A stretch of DNA of 9,820 bases from Anaerolineales bacterium (lineage in GTDB: Bacteria; Chloroflexota; Anaerolineae; Anaerolineales; E44-bin32): NCBI GenBank assembly GCA_030608865.1, contig JAUWDI010000022.1, positions 1-9,820 on the forward strand, written 5' to 3'. The position numbers and the translations under genes are program-made. Shown here one piece after another: positions 1 through 6,830 of the stretch. How positions within the stretch are numbered: the stretch's first letter is position 1; every line of letters begins with the position of its first letter. The notes beneath the pieces are model-generated. The model saw only the letters and a list, made by a program, of their open reading frames with translations. It made no database searches and was not told the origin of the DNA.

Positions 1-435
1 ATGCTCTTTCAGGCACCAGATGCGTCGGCACCCATCCGTATGCAGGGAGCATATGTCTCTGAGGATGAGTTAAACCGATTGATCCAATACTGGAAGATCG
101 CCAATTTGGGAGAAGAGATCGAGGAACAGGATGTGACACCTGTTGAAAGTATTCCGCCAGATGTCGATCTTAAGCAGGCACCCCTATGGGACGAGATGGC
201 TGAAGAAGATGATGACCTCGATCCACTATTTAACGAAGCTGTTTCGGTCATTCGCGGGGTTCGGCGCGCTTCAATCTCGCTGTTACAACGCCATCTGCGG
301 ATTGGATACACACGCTCCGCACGACTCGTGGATCAACTTGAAGAGCGGGGCATTATTGGCCCCGCGAAAAGCGGCTCGCAACCAAGAGAGGTCCTTGATT
401 ACGGCGATCTCACCCCGCCAGATGAGCAAGGGTGA
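1..435 (+). CDS. ftsK: DNA translocase FtsK/SpoIIIE, C-terminal fragment (5' end outside window)
   Basis: This is the last 144 codons of an FtsK/SpoIIIE-type DNA translocase, a hexameric membrane-anchored motor that pumps chromosomal DNA through the division septum. The first ~32 visible residues match the end of the motor domain: MLF followed by a proline-rich turn, then RMQGAYVSEDELNRLIQYWK, the usual exit of the RecA-like fold. An acidic linker (about residues 60-75) follows. Residues ~73-130 match the winged-helix gamma domain that reads polar DNA motifs, with the typical V-I-R-G-V-R-R-A-S-I-S-L-L-Q-R-H-L-R-I-G-Y-x-R-S-A-R pattern and an L-E-E-R-G-I-I-G-P turn. The ATG at position 1 is an internal methionine, not the start, because family members continue well upstream. 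Transcription runs the same way as the importer operon, but a 203-base gap with its own promoter candidate suggests a separate unit. Confidence 0.9.
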   Translation: MLFQAPDASAPIRMQGAYVSEDELNRLIQYWKIANLGEEIEEQDVTPVESIPPDVDLKQAPLWDEMAEEDDDLDPLFNEAVSVIRGVRRASISLLQRHLRIGYTRSARLVDQLEERGIIGPAKSGSQPREVLDYGDLTPPDEQG

Positions 436-495
436 TCACCGTTCATCAAAACGGCAACAGCCCAAGCAGTCATCGTGAGTGTGAATGGTGATTCA

Positions 496-524
496 TTGCA
501 GCTAGCGTTGTCTCATGCTATCAT
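496..524 (+). promoter_or_regulatory. Candidate promoter of the importer operon
   Basis: A TTGCAG box at 496-501 lies 17 bases before TATCAT at 519-524. The latter is preceded by TG one base away, giving an extended -10 (TGCTATCAT). The -35 is poor (three of six consensus bases), so the extended -10 carries the case. It would start transcription near 531, directly at the foot of the 533-575 stem-loop, leaving a leader of about 107 bases before the lipoprotein gene. Assigned by pattern only. Confidence 0.4.
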
Positions 525-532
525 TGCGGAGG

Positions 533-575
533 TCACAAACCTAACGTAACACTGCGGCAACGTTGAGGTTTGTGA
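533..575 (+). promoter_or_regulatory. Long stem-loop in the 5' leader of the first BMP lipoprotein gene
   Basis: Bases 533-547 pair with 560-575 as a 15-bp stem: 10 bp, one bulged G at 565, then 5 bp, all Watson-Crick. The loop is 12 bases (548-559). No T-run follows, so it does not look like a normal ftsK terminator. Loop bases 553-558 (TGCGGC) are complementary to 610-615 (GCCGCA), ten bases before the Shine-Dalgarno at 626-630. A weak 5-bp hairpin (590-594 with 605-609) sits between them. This layout could form a pseudoknot near the ribosome binding site. It does not match the purine riboswitch consensus as I know it. Alternatives are an mRNA-stabilising 5' hairpin or a DNA operator for a dimeric repressor. 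The stem is certain as sequence; its function is inference. Confidence 0.5.
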
Positions 576-625
576 ACGAGGTGATTTGGGAGAAGAAAAA
601 ATCGTTCTCGCCGCAACATTCTAAT

Positions 626-630
626 GGAGG
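626..630 (+). promoter_or_regulatory. Shine-Dalgarno that fixes the first BMP lipoprotein start
   Basis: GGAGG at 626-630 lies eight bases before the ATG at 639. An upstream in-frame ATG at 624 overlaps this site and would add five residues before a clean signal peptide. The 639 start is therefore preferred. Confidence 0.8.
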
Positions 631-638
631 AATGTAAC

Positions 639-1733
639 ATGCAGAAGAAATTATTAGCCGTTCTGTCGCTTCTTATCATCGCAGCGTTTGTACTTGTTGC
701 GTGTGCTCCAGCAGCGACACCTGCGCCGGAGGAACCGGTAGTCGAAGAGCCTGAGCCGGCGGAAGATCTACCCACGGTTTGTCTTGTCACGGACTTGGCG
801 GGTGTTGATGACCGGAGCTTCAACGCCAGCGGCTGGCAAGGTGTGACCGACGCAGTCGCGGCCGGTTACGCCAACGCTGATCCGATCCTCCTGGAGTCGG
901 ATGCCGCGGAAGACTACCAGCCGAACATTGATGGTTGCTTGTCTCAGGGAGCCGACCACATCGTGACAGTCGGATTCGCGTTGGGCGAGGCAACGGCCAC
1001 CAACGCGGCGGCGAATCCCGATGTCCTTTGGACGATCATTGACGTCGGCGGCCTTGGACTAGACAACGTCCGAGAGCTGGTCTACCAGACCGATGAGGCA
1101 GCCTTTGTGGCTGGGTATCTGGCGGCCGGGACGAGCAAGACTGGTATCCTGGGGACTTACGGTGGTGCGAATTTCCCGACGGTGAGCATCTTCATGGATG
1201 GTATGACGCGGGGAGTCGCCTACTACAATGAGCAGAAGGGAACCGACGTTCAGGTGATCGGCTGGGACGTCGACACTCAAGACGGCATGTTTACAGGGAG
1301 CTTCTCGGACATGGGGCTGGCCCGAACAACCTGTGAAGGTATCCTCGATGAAGGCGCCGACGTTATGCTGCCGGTCGGCGGAGCCATCAACCTGCCATGC
1401 GGTGATGCCATCATCGCTCGCGGCGCTGATGCAGCGCTCATCGGCGTGGACGCCGACGCGTTCTTCGCCATGCCGGATACATACAAGGACCTTTGGCTGG
1501 TCACAATCGAGAAGGGCATTGCCGTTCAGGTCACGCGTTCGATTCAAGCGCATGCTGAAGGAAACTGGACACCCGGAGGCACCGTCGGCACCGCTGCCAA
1601 CGGCTCAGTCGGCCTGTCTGAGTTTCACAGCTGGGACGCGAAGATCTCGGATGATTTGAAGGCCGAGGTTGCTGACCTCTTCCAGGCCGTTATCGATGGA
1701 GACGTGGACGCGGCTTTCACCCCGGTACAGTAA
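639..1733 (+). CDS. BMP/PnrA-family substrate-binding lipoprotein of an ABC importer
   Basis: This is a 364-residue basic membrane protein (BMP/Med/PnrA) family binding protein, which captures a solute outside the membrane, in characterised relatives mostly purine nucleosides, and hands it to the permease encoded downstream. Residues 1-21 form a lipoprotein signal peptide (MQKK, then a hydrophobic core) ending in the lipobox LVAC, with lipidated Cys22. A Pro/Glu-rich tether spans ~23-45. The mature fold opens with TVCLVTD (46-52) and D-D-R-S-F-N (57-62), the segment lining the ligand pocket in this family. Later landmarks are TDEAAFVAGYLAA (from ~151), FPTVSIFMDGMTRGVAYYN and LIGVDADAF. Compared with the second BMP protein in this window, the loop after Asp135 is about ten residues shorter, and Cys232 and Cys254 are unique to it. 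The gene is first in the operon, followed by a hairpin and the ATPase gene. Family assignment is firm; the nucleoside substrate is inferred. Confidence 0.92.
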   Translation: MQKKLLAVLSLLIIAAFVLVACAPAATPAPEEPVVEEPEPAEDLPTVCLVTDLAGVDDRSFNASGWQGVTDAVAAGYANADPILLESDAAEDYQPNIDGCLSQGADHIVTVGFALGEATATNAAANPDVLWTIIDVGGLGLDNVRELVYQTDEAAFVAGYLAAGTSKTGILGTYGGANFPTVSIFMDGMTRGVAYYNEQKGTDVQVIGWDVDTQDGMFTGSFSDMGLARTTCEGILDEGADVMLPVGGAINLPCGDAIIARGADAALIGVDADAFFAMPDTYKDLWLVTIEKGIAVQVTRSIQAHAEGNWTPGGTVGTAANGSVGLSEFHSWDAKISDDLKAEVADLFQAVIDGDVDAAFTPVQ

Positions 1734-1755
1734 CGGACGCTCTATGATGAGCAAA

Positions 1756-1785
1756 GAAGCCCACGCGTTTTCACGCGTGGGCTTC
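1756..1785 (+). terminator. 13-bp hairpin between binding-protein and ATPase genes (attenuator or mRNA stabiliser)
   Basis: Bases 1756-1768 pair perfectly with 1773-1785 around a TTTC loop, a GC-rich 13-bp stem starting 22 bases after the lipoprotein stop. The following bases (cagttaatttaattt) are AT-rich but lack a solid T-run, so termination is probably partial. Hairpins here are common in binding-protein-dependent operons and raise binding-protein output relative to the transporter. No convincing new promoter was seen before 1833, so readthrough probably feeds the downstream genes. Confidence 0.65.
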
Positions 1786-1819
1786 CAGTTAATTTAATTT
1801 CTAACGATCGCGTCGCGCG

Positions 1820-1826
1820 AGGAGGT
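1820..1826 (+). promoter_or_regulatory. Strong Shine-Dalgarno supporting a TTG start
   Basis: AGGAGGT at 1820-1826 is followed by six bases and then TTG at 1833. The near-perfect complement to 16S rRNA and the good spacing decide the TTG as the ATPase start. The residues that follow (ALELRNITKRFPGV) match the usual N-terminus of the family. Confidence 0.8.
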
Positions 1827-1832
1827 ACATCC

Positions 1833-3338
1833 TTGGCTCTGGAATTACGGAATATAACAAAGCGTTTCCCGGGCGTACTCGCCAACGACGATGTGAATCT
1901 CTCTGTTGAAACCGGAGAGATTCTTGCCTTACTAGGCGAGAATGGGGCTGGCAAGACGACCTTGATGAATATTCTCTACGGGTTGTACACGCCAGAGACT
2001 GGAGAGGTCCTCGTTGACGGGGATCGCCTGCAATTATCCTCCCCTTCGGACTCTATTGCTGCCGGGATTGGTATGGTACACCAACATTTTATGCTGGTAC
2101 CGGTCTTTTCCGTTACCGAAAATGTCATTCTTGGTATGGAGCTGGCCAATGCCGTCGGTTGGCTCGACAGAGAAGCCGGATCGCAGATCGTTGAAGATAT
2201 CTCTAAACGCTATCATTTGGACGTTGATCCCAACGTGCTTGTTGAAGACCTCCCGGTAGGTGTCCAGCAACGAGTTGAGATTATCAAGGTGCTCAGCCGT
2301 GAGGCGCGTTACTTGGTGTTCGATGAGCCGACCGCAGTCTTGACACCTCAAGAGGTAGAAGATTTCTTTCAGATCATCCAAGGACTCAGAGACGACGGCA
2401 AAGGAATCATTTTTATTAGCCATAAACTAAAAGAAGCGCTCAAGATCGCGGACAGAATTGTCGTGATGCGAGACGGGAAAATCGTGGATGAAGTTCTGCC
2501 AGACCGTGTCAGCGAGGAGCAACTTGCTGAATTGATGGTGGGAAGACCGGTTGAGCTCATCGTGCAAAAAAAGTTAGCCGAACCGAAGGAGCCAGTCCTG
2601 ATTATTAATAACCTCGTAGCCCTTGACGACCGCGATCACCGTGCAGTCGACGACGTCTCCTTTGAAGTGAGAGCTGGGGAGATCGTTGGGATTGCGGGCG
2701 TGCAGGGTAACGGGCAAACGGAATTAATTGACTCAGTCATGGGGATCCGAGTGCCATTGTCAGGTTCCGTGCTCATTGGTGGGAAGGATGTCACAAGCGC
2801 CTCACCGCGTGAGATGCATCGCATGAGCGTCGCTCACATCCCGGAGGATCGTCAAGGGAGTGGATTGGTTATCGATTTTACCGTAACTGAGAATTTGATA
2901 CTAGATGGATACTATGTCCCTCCATATTCTCGGGGCATTCAAATGGATTGGCGCAAAGCGGCCGAATCGGCAGAGCGCCTCGTGGACGAATATGACGTCC
3001 GCACGCCCAGCATTGACACGCAAGTGTTGTCCTTGTCGGGTGGCAACCAACAAAAGATAATTGTGGCAAGGGAATTTGACCGCGATGTGAAGCTGATTGT
3101 GGCATCTCAACCAACGCGAGGAATTGATGTGGGTTCGATCGAGTATATCCATGCTCGGATTGTCGAACAAAGGGACAAGGGTGCGGCTGTGCTGATTGTC
3201 TCATCTGAGCTCGACGAGGTCATGGCGCTTTCTGATCGAATCCTCGTTATGTATAGGGGCGAGATCGTCGGTGAATTTGATCCCAAGAAGGATTCAACCA
3301 CCAAGATAGGTCTTGCCATGCTTGGAGGGACCAAGTGA
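1833..3338 (+). CDS. Double-domain ABC ATPase of BMP/nucleoside-type importer (NupO/YufO-like)
   Basis: This 501-residue cytoplasmic ATPase carries two fused nucleotide-binding domains, as in sugar and nucleoside importers of the Rbs/Nup type. Domain 1 has an intact Walker A GENGAGKT (35-42), Q-loop Gln84, Walker B YLVFDE (160-165) with catalytic Glu165, and H-loop His197. Its signature is degenerate, LPVGVQQR (140-147) in place of LSGGQ. Domain 2 is the reverse: an intact LSGGNQQK (401-408), but Walker A is GVQGNGQT (289-296) without lysine, Gln426 replaces the catalytic glutamate in ASQPTRGID, and Ser458 sits where the switch histidine belongs. Only the composite site pairing domain-1 Walker motifs with the domain-2 signature should hydrolyse ATP, as is usual in this subfamily. 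It starts with TTG, and its stop overlaps the GTG start of the next gene (GTGA), indicating translational coupling. Confidence 0.93.
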   Translation: MALELRNITKRFPGVLANDDVNLSVETGEILALLGENGAGKTTLMNILYGLYTPETGEVLVDGDRLQLSSPSDSIAAGIGMVHQHFMLVPVFSVTENVILGMELANAVGWLDREAGSQIVEDISKRYHLDVDPNVLVEDLPVGVQQRVEIIKVLSREARYLVFDEPTAVLTPQEVEDFFQIIQGLRDDGKGIIFISHKLKEALKIADRIVVMRDGKIVDEVLPDRVSEEQLAELMVGRPVELIVQKKLAEPKEPVLIINNLVALDDRDHRAVDDVSFEVRAGEIVGIAGVQGNGQTELIDSVMGIRVPLSGSVLIGGKDVTSASPREMHRMSVAHIPEDRQGSGLVIDFTVTENLILDGYYVPPYSRGIQMDWRKAAESAERLVDEYDVRTPSIDTQVLSLSGGNQQKIIVAREFDRDVKLIVASQPTRGIDVGSIEYIHARIVEQRDKGAAVLIVSSELDEVMALSDRILVMYRGEIVGEFDPKKDSTTKIGLAMLGGTK

Positions 3339-4555
3339 CCGACTCTGTTGACTCGCCCCAACCGAATCCCGAGAAAGCACCGCCCAAGGACCAGCAGTCG
3401 AGTTCGTTTGCACGGATAACCGGTGTCGGTACCGGTCTGGGTAGAGCATTACTGCTGCCTACGCTCGCTCTGCTATCGGCATTGATCATTGGGGCGTTTC
3501 TTATCGCGTTCACGGACCTCGAAGCCTTGACCTTACTTAATAAAGACTTGCTCGGAGCTCTTCGTCTGATGGCCGATGGCGTCTGGGCGGCTTACAAGGC
3601 TCTGTTCGGCGGGGCCTTCGGCTCAATTTATGGAGTGTCCGAGACGCTCTTTGCCGCCACTCCCTTGATCCTCACAGGGCTGGCAGTAGCGCTTGGTTTC
3701 CGAGCGGGGTTATTCAATATCGGAGTCACTGGTCAGATGTTAATCGGCGGGATGGCAGCCATTTGGGTCGGGCTTCACATCACCCTGCCCGGATTTCTAC
3801 ATATTCCTCTGGCTCTGTTAGCGGCAATACTCGGAGGTGCTATCTGGGCTGGCATCTCCGGATTTCTGAAAGCCAGGACTGGAGCGCATGAGGTCATTAC
3901 GACGATTATGCTTAATTTCATCGCCCTCTTCCTGGTCGAGTTCCTGCTCAAAACCCCTGCGTTTCAGGACCCCAGTAGGAACAATCCCATCTCCGAGCAA
4001 CTTCCCCCATCAGCACGGTTTCCGGAGATCTTCGGAAGCGACTACCGGGTCACGATCGGTCTCCTGATAGCAGGATTGGCGGTTATCTTCGTGAACTGGC
4101 TCCTGTTCAGGTCTTCATGGGGTTTCGAGTTTCGGGCGGTTGGCTTTAACCCGATTGCCAGTCGATACGCGGGCATGAAAGTGGCTGGGCTCTACGTCCT
4201 GGTAATGGCGATCTCGGGTGGCCTCGCGGGTGTCGCGGGAGCCAACCAAGTCATGGGCCTCTCGCCGTACCAGGTGACCACTGCGTTCGCAGGAACCATC
4301 GGTTTCGATGCCATCGCCCTGGCGCTTTTAGGACGATCGCATCCCGTCGGCGTGCTCTGGGCCGCTCTGCTTTTTGGTGCCCTGAAGGCAGGTGGACGGT
4401 CTATGCAGGCCGCAGCTCAGATCCCGCTCGAGCTGGTGAGTGTGATTGTGGCTCTTATCATCGTGTTCATCGCCGCACCCGAGCTGGTGCGGGCCATCTT
4501 CAGGGTCAAGCCTCTTGATAAGGGACCGACCCAACTCACAAAAGGTTGGGGCTAA
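3335..4555 (+). CDS. ABC importer permease, BPD_transp_2 family (NupP/YufP-like)
   Basis: This 406-residue membrane permease is one of two different subunits forming the channel of the BMP-type importer. A hydrophilic N-terminal tail (~1-38, rich in Pro, Gln and Ser) precedes a first membrane helix (~39-59). A conserved Gly-rich stretch, GFRAGLFNIGVTGQMLIG (121-138), is characteristic of the family. Further hydrophobic helices follow, together with the cytoplasmic coupling region around FRAVGFNPIASRYAGMKV, and ALALLGRSHPVG near the C-terminus. The start is a GTG overlapping the ATPase stop by four bases, with GGAGGGA (3324-3330) as ribosome binding site inside the ATPase gene. Its TAA stop shares one base with the ATG of the next permease. 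The long soluble N-terminal tail is the only mildly unusual feature. Family and role are clear; the substrate is inferred from the binding protein. Confidence 0.92.
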   Translation: MTDSVDSPQPNPEKAPPKDQQSSSFARITGVGTGLGRALLLPTLALLSALIIGAFLIAFTDLEALTLLNKDLLGALRLMADGVWAAYKALFGGAFGSIYGVSETLFAATPLILTGLAVALGFRAGLFNIGVTGQMLIGGMAAIWVGLHITLPGFLHIPLALLAAILGGAIWAGISGFLKARTGAHEVITTIMLNFIALFLVEFLLKTPAFQDPSRNNPISEQLPPSARFPEIFGSDYRVTIGLLIAGLAVIFVNWLLFRSSWGFEFRAVGFNPIASRYAGMKVAGLYVLVMAISGGLAGVAGANQVMGLSPYQVTTAFAGTIGFDAIALALLGRSHPVGVLWAALLFGALKAGGRSMQAAAQIPLELVSVIVALIIVFIAAPELVRAIFRVKPLDKGPTQLTKGWG

Positions 4556-5829
4556 TGACAGCGACGGAAACATCAGCTTCAAAGGTCAAAGTGCGGGCCT
4601 CCGCCGAGGAGCGCCGCGCCAAGATCGTCGGGTTGATCCTCATCGTCCTGGCGGTCTTCGTTTTCTGGGTCTTCGGTATGAACGTGCTGGGCGACCTGGA
4701 TGCCACCTTCAAGTTGGCTCTCCCTACCGATCGGTTCCAAGACATCAATTTGACTATAAATACAAGGACGATAGCATTCGTTGTGGCCGGCATCCTGGCG
4801 TTTCTGGGTGGCATGCAACTTCGGCGCTCAAACGTCAAGCGCACGAACCTGATGCTGGCCGTCGGGTTGGTCTTCTTCGCATTTGCCTTCCTGGCGTGGG
4901 CGGCGGCAGGGAAGTCGTTCAGCCTTGTGGGGATGTTGCGTTCGACGGTCATCCTGTCGGTGCCGGTTACGCTGGGTGCCCTGACCGGAATCATGTGCGA
5001 GCGAGTGGCGATTATCAACATCGGGATCGAAGGGCAGCTCCTTGGCTCGGCGTTCGCAGCCACTATTCTCGGTAGCGCCTTCGGATTGTGGGCAGGTGTC
5101 TTTGGTGCGCTGGCCGTCGGAGCACTCCTTGGAGCCTTCCTGGCGTGGTTGACCATCCGCTTCCGGGTCGATCAGATTATCGCCGGGGTCGTCATCAACA
5201 TCTTCGCTCTCGGTATGACTTCGTTTCTGTCAACCAGGATTCTCGGCGAGGCCCAGGATCTCAACGCAGCCCCCCAGTTCGCCTCGCTCCGAATCCCGAT
5301 TCTAGCCGACATCCCGTTGTTAGGATCGATGTTCTTCAACCACAACTTCTTCGTCTACGCCACTTTCCTCCTGGTGGTTCTTCTTCACTTGGGCTTTTTC
5401 TACACACGCTGGGGGCTCAGGTCACGGTCGGTCGGTGAGCATCCAAGGGCTGCAGACACGGCCGGAATCAACGTTTTTCGGACGCGCTACCGGAACGTGA
5501 TCCTGGGCGGTTTGATCGCGGGTTTTGGCGGGGCGTTTCTCTCGCTGACCCAGGTCTCCCGATTCGAAGAAAACATGACCGCCGGCATCGGATTCATCGG
5601 CCTGGCGGCCATGATCTTTGGCCGATGGATGCCGTTCGGCGCCCTGGCGGCGGGTCTGGTATTCGGGTTCGCACGGGCGCTCCAGCAGAAGCTGGGGATC
5701 CTGGCTACCCCTATCCCCTCCGAGTTCCTGCTGATGATCCCTTACTTGGTCACGATCATCGTGGTAGCCGGCTTAGCAGGGAAGGCTGTCCCACCTGCTG
5801 CTGATGGCCAGCCGTATATCAAGGAGTAA
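4555..5829 (+). CDS. ABC importer permease, BPD_transp_2 family (NupQ/YufQ-like)
   Basis: This 424-residue second permease subunit pairs with the upstream one. It has an extended N-terminal portion with a charged tail (~1-23), a first helix (~24-42), a likely extracytoplasmic segment, and two more helices (~72-88, ~98-117) before the conserved core. The family hallmark CERVAIINIGIEGQLLG occupies 148-164. Later come RSVGEHPRAADTAGINVFRT, the coupling loop facing the ATPase, and GIGFIGLAAMIFGRWMPFG. The start is taken as the ATG at 4555, overlapping the previous stop (TAATG), with AAAGG at 4541-4545 as a modest ribosome binding site. A TTG at 4546 would add three residues and is less likely. 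A terminator candidate follows 30 bases after the stop, so this is the last gene of the operon. No nucleosidase or deaminase gene follows, so the context adds nothing on substrate. Confidence 0.92.
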   Translation: MTATETSASKVKVRASAEERRAKIVGLILIVLAVFVFWVFGMNVLGDLDATFKLALPTDRFQDINLTINTRTIAFVVAGILAFLGGMQLRRSNVKRTNLMLAVGLVFFAFAFLAWAAAGKSFSLVGMLRSTVILSVPVTLGALTGIMCERVAIINIGIEGQLLGSAFAATILGSAFGLWAGVFGALAVGALLGAFLAWLTIRFRVDQIIAGVVINIFALGMTSFLSTRILGEAQDLNAAPQFASLRIPILADIPLLGSMFFNHNFFVYATFLLVVLLHLGFFYTRWGLRSRSVGEHPRAADTAGINVFRTRYRNVILGGLIAGFGGAFLSLTQVSRFEENMTAGIGFIGLAAMIFGRWMPFGALAAGLVFGFARALQQKLGILATPIPSEFLLMIPYLVTIIVVAGLAGKAVPPAADGQPYIKE

Positions 5830-5859
5830 TTGCAATACAGAGCGACTCAAGCTCACAAT

Positions 5860-5891
5860 GATCGAGCATTTGCTTGGCAGCGATCTTTTTT
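5860..5891 (+). terminator. Probable intrinsic terminator of the importer operon
   Basis: GATCG (5860-5864) pairs with CGATC (5881-5885), and TTTTTT follows directly (5886-5891). An inner AGC/GCT pairing (5865-5867 with 5872-5874) can extend the stem across a bulge. The stem is short and not very GC-rich, so efficiency may be modest, but position and T-run fit the end of the operon. Confidence 0.55.
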
Positions 5892-6193
5892 GAGAGCATA
5901 CTTCCGGCAGGCGAGAATCAATCCCCTTTAAGTGCACCGCGTAGCTTATAGAATCATCTATTACTGACAGAGTTTAATCTAGTCATCATATATGTGTCTT
6001 CGGAGACCAAGTATACGCAGGGTTGGCAATCTCTTCAGGCTGAACGACCTTATTAAGTCTGACAGCTTCCTTAAAACGTCTTTCGTGATAAAAATCATCA
6101 CATCAAATATGGTCAGATTCGATCACAATGCCTCGGAATCTACCGGATTCCATTCTTTACTGGATGAATTAACACGCTTGCTTGCGCGCGGTA
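5892..6193. other. Gene-free stretch after the importer operon
   Basis: I see no convincing gene, RNA or repeat here. The stretch is AT-richer than the operon. An open frame on the plus strand (5992-6225, 77 codons) lacks a clear ribosome binding site, has no recognisable domain and runs into the transposase-like scrap on the other strand. It is judged noncoding. Minus-strand frames are broken by stops. Confidence 0.5.
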
Positions 6194-6316
6194 CTAATGT
6201 CGAAGACTGGCAGCCGACTTCATAACTTCGATGGGGGATCGATAGTCGATGCTTCCATACTGCGCTGGTGAATCCCATAATTCGTGTTGCATTCCGGTAC
6301 GAAGACGTTCGCTGCA
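6194..6316 (-). pseudogene. Frameshifted remnant of an IS3-family transposase C-terminus
   Basis: On the minus strand two adjacent frames each carry half of the C-terminal motif of IS3-type OrfB transposases (family pattern roughly Y-N-T-x-R-x-H-Q-S-L-D-Y-R-T-P-x-E-V). Bases 6288-6265 read NTNYGIHQ. Bases 6253-6221, in another frame, read SIDYRSPIEVM, with a TAG stop at 6196-6194. The eleven bases between them (6254-6264) break the frame. The catalytic DDE core and any clear terminal inverted repeat are missing, so this is only a scrap, about 30 codons. It begins where the homology of the SDR pseudogene ends, suggesting an insertion followed by deletion. The call rests on a short motif match by eye. 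Confidence 0.35.
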
Positions 6317-6685
6317 CAGGTTGCTATGTAGAACTTGATCCCATTACTCAACTGTCATTTCACCTAGAGGATGGACAGGGTAAACTCCAGCATTCTTGAT
6401 AAGAACATCAAATCGGTGAAACTCATCAATGGCGTGGTTGAAAAGCCTATCGACATCTGTGGGTAATCCAAGATCAGCCTTAACCGTAACCGCATCGCTG
6501 TCAAGCTCCTGAATCCTGTTTGCACAGCGCTCGGCGTCACTTCGATTTGAGTGGTAGTGAACAATCACATTTGCACCGGCTTAGGCAAAACGAAGAGCGA
6601 TGTGAGGGCCGATACTCCCACTAGATTCTGTAACAACGACGCATCTGTCTTTGAAGTTCAAGATGGATATTGTTGGTAAACTCAT
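6317..6685 (-). pseudogene. Short-chain dehydrogenase/reductase (SDR) pseudogene, truncated with two in-frame stops
   Basis: Reading from ATG at 6685, the minus strand encodes the N-terminal half of a classical SDR (NAD(P)-dependent oxidoreductase) with two nonsense codons. The frame is NFKDRCVVVTESSGSIG, then IALRFA-stop (TAA, 6583-6581)-AGANVIVHYHSN, then ADLGLPTDVDRLFNHAI, FDVLIKNAGVYPVHPLGEMT, VE-stop (TAA, 6346-6344)-WDQVLHSNL. Alignment continues through both stops in one frame, so both are point changes rather than frameshifts. The cofactor motif TGxxxGIG is damaged (T-E-S-S-G-S-I-G), and the structural NNAG motif has become KNAG. The catalytic Ser and YxxxK are absent, because homology stops near 6317 at roughly half the usual ~250 residues. 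The gene is dead. A promoter candidate remains upstream at 6831-6859. Confidence 0.85.
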
Positions 6686-6830
6686 CTATTATCCACATCC
6701 GAAATTAACTAATATCATTCTTCGGATTAATCTATTCGTTTGGGTAAAAAGTGGTAAACGACTAAGAAAGGTATCAAGAGAAAAGCGGTCGTCGAATAGT
6801 TGAGCCAGAAAAACGTTTACTCGGATCCTA
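6686..6830. other. AT-rich spacer upstream of the SDR pseudogene
   Basis: No open frame with recognisable protein content appears on either strand. This would be the untranslated leader of the SDR pseudogene if the minus-strand promoter at 6831-6859 is real. Confidence 0.4.

Noticed and set aside
533..575. Intrinsic terminator of ftsK
   Set aside because: The stem is strong, but no T-run follows, and the next bases are purine-rich (acgaggtgatttggg).
624..638. Upstream ATG as start of the first BMP lipoprotein
   Set aside because: It overlaps the Shine-Dalgarno GGAGG (626-630) and would put MEECN before a signal peptide that starts normally at 639.
533..638. Purine riboswitch or other named riboswitch in the leader
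   Set aside because: The purine aptamer consensus (P1 flanks, J2/3 and loop-loop bases) was not seen, and I recognise no other class. It is kept only as an unclassified structured leader.
1059..1553. 164-codon open frame antisense to the first BMP gene
   Set aside because: It is a shadow of a GC-rich coding region. It has no ribosome binding site, and the plus-strand protein is unambiguous.
4546..4554. TTG at 4546 as start of the second permease
   Set aside because: The ATG at 4555 gives the usual one-base overlap with the previous stop and better spacing from AAAGG at 4541-4545.
5992..6225. 77-codon plus-strand open frame after the operon
   Set aside because: It has no clear ribosome binding site, no domain I recognise and an arbitrary composition, and its end overlaps the transposase-like remnant on the other strand. 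It looks like chance in an AT-richer gap.
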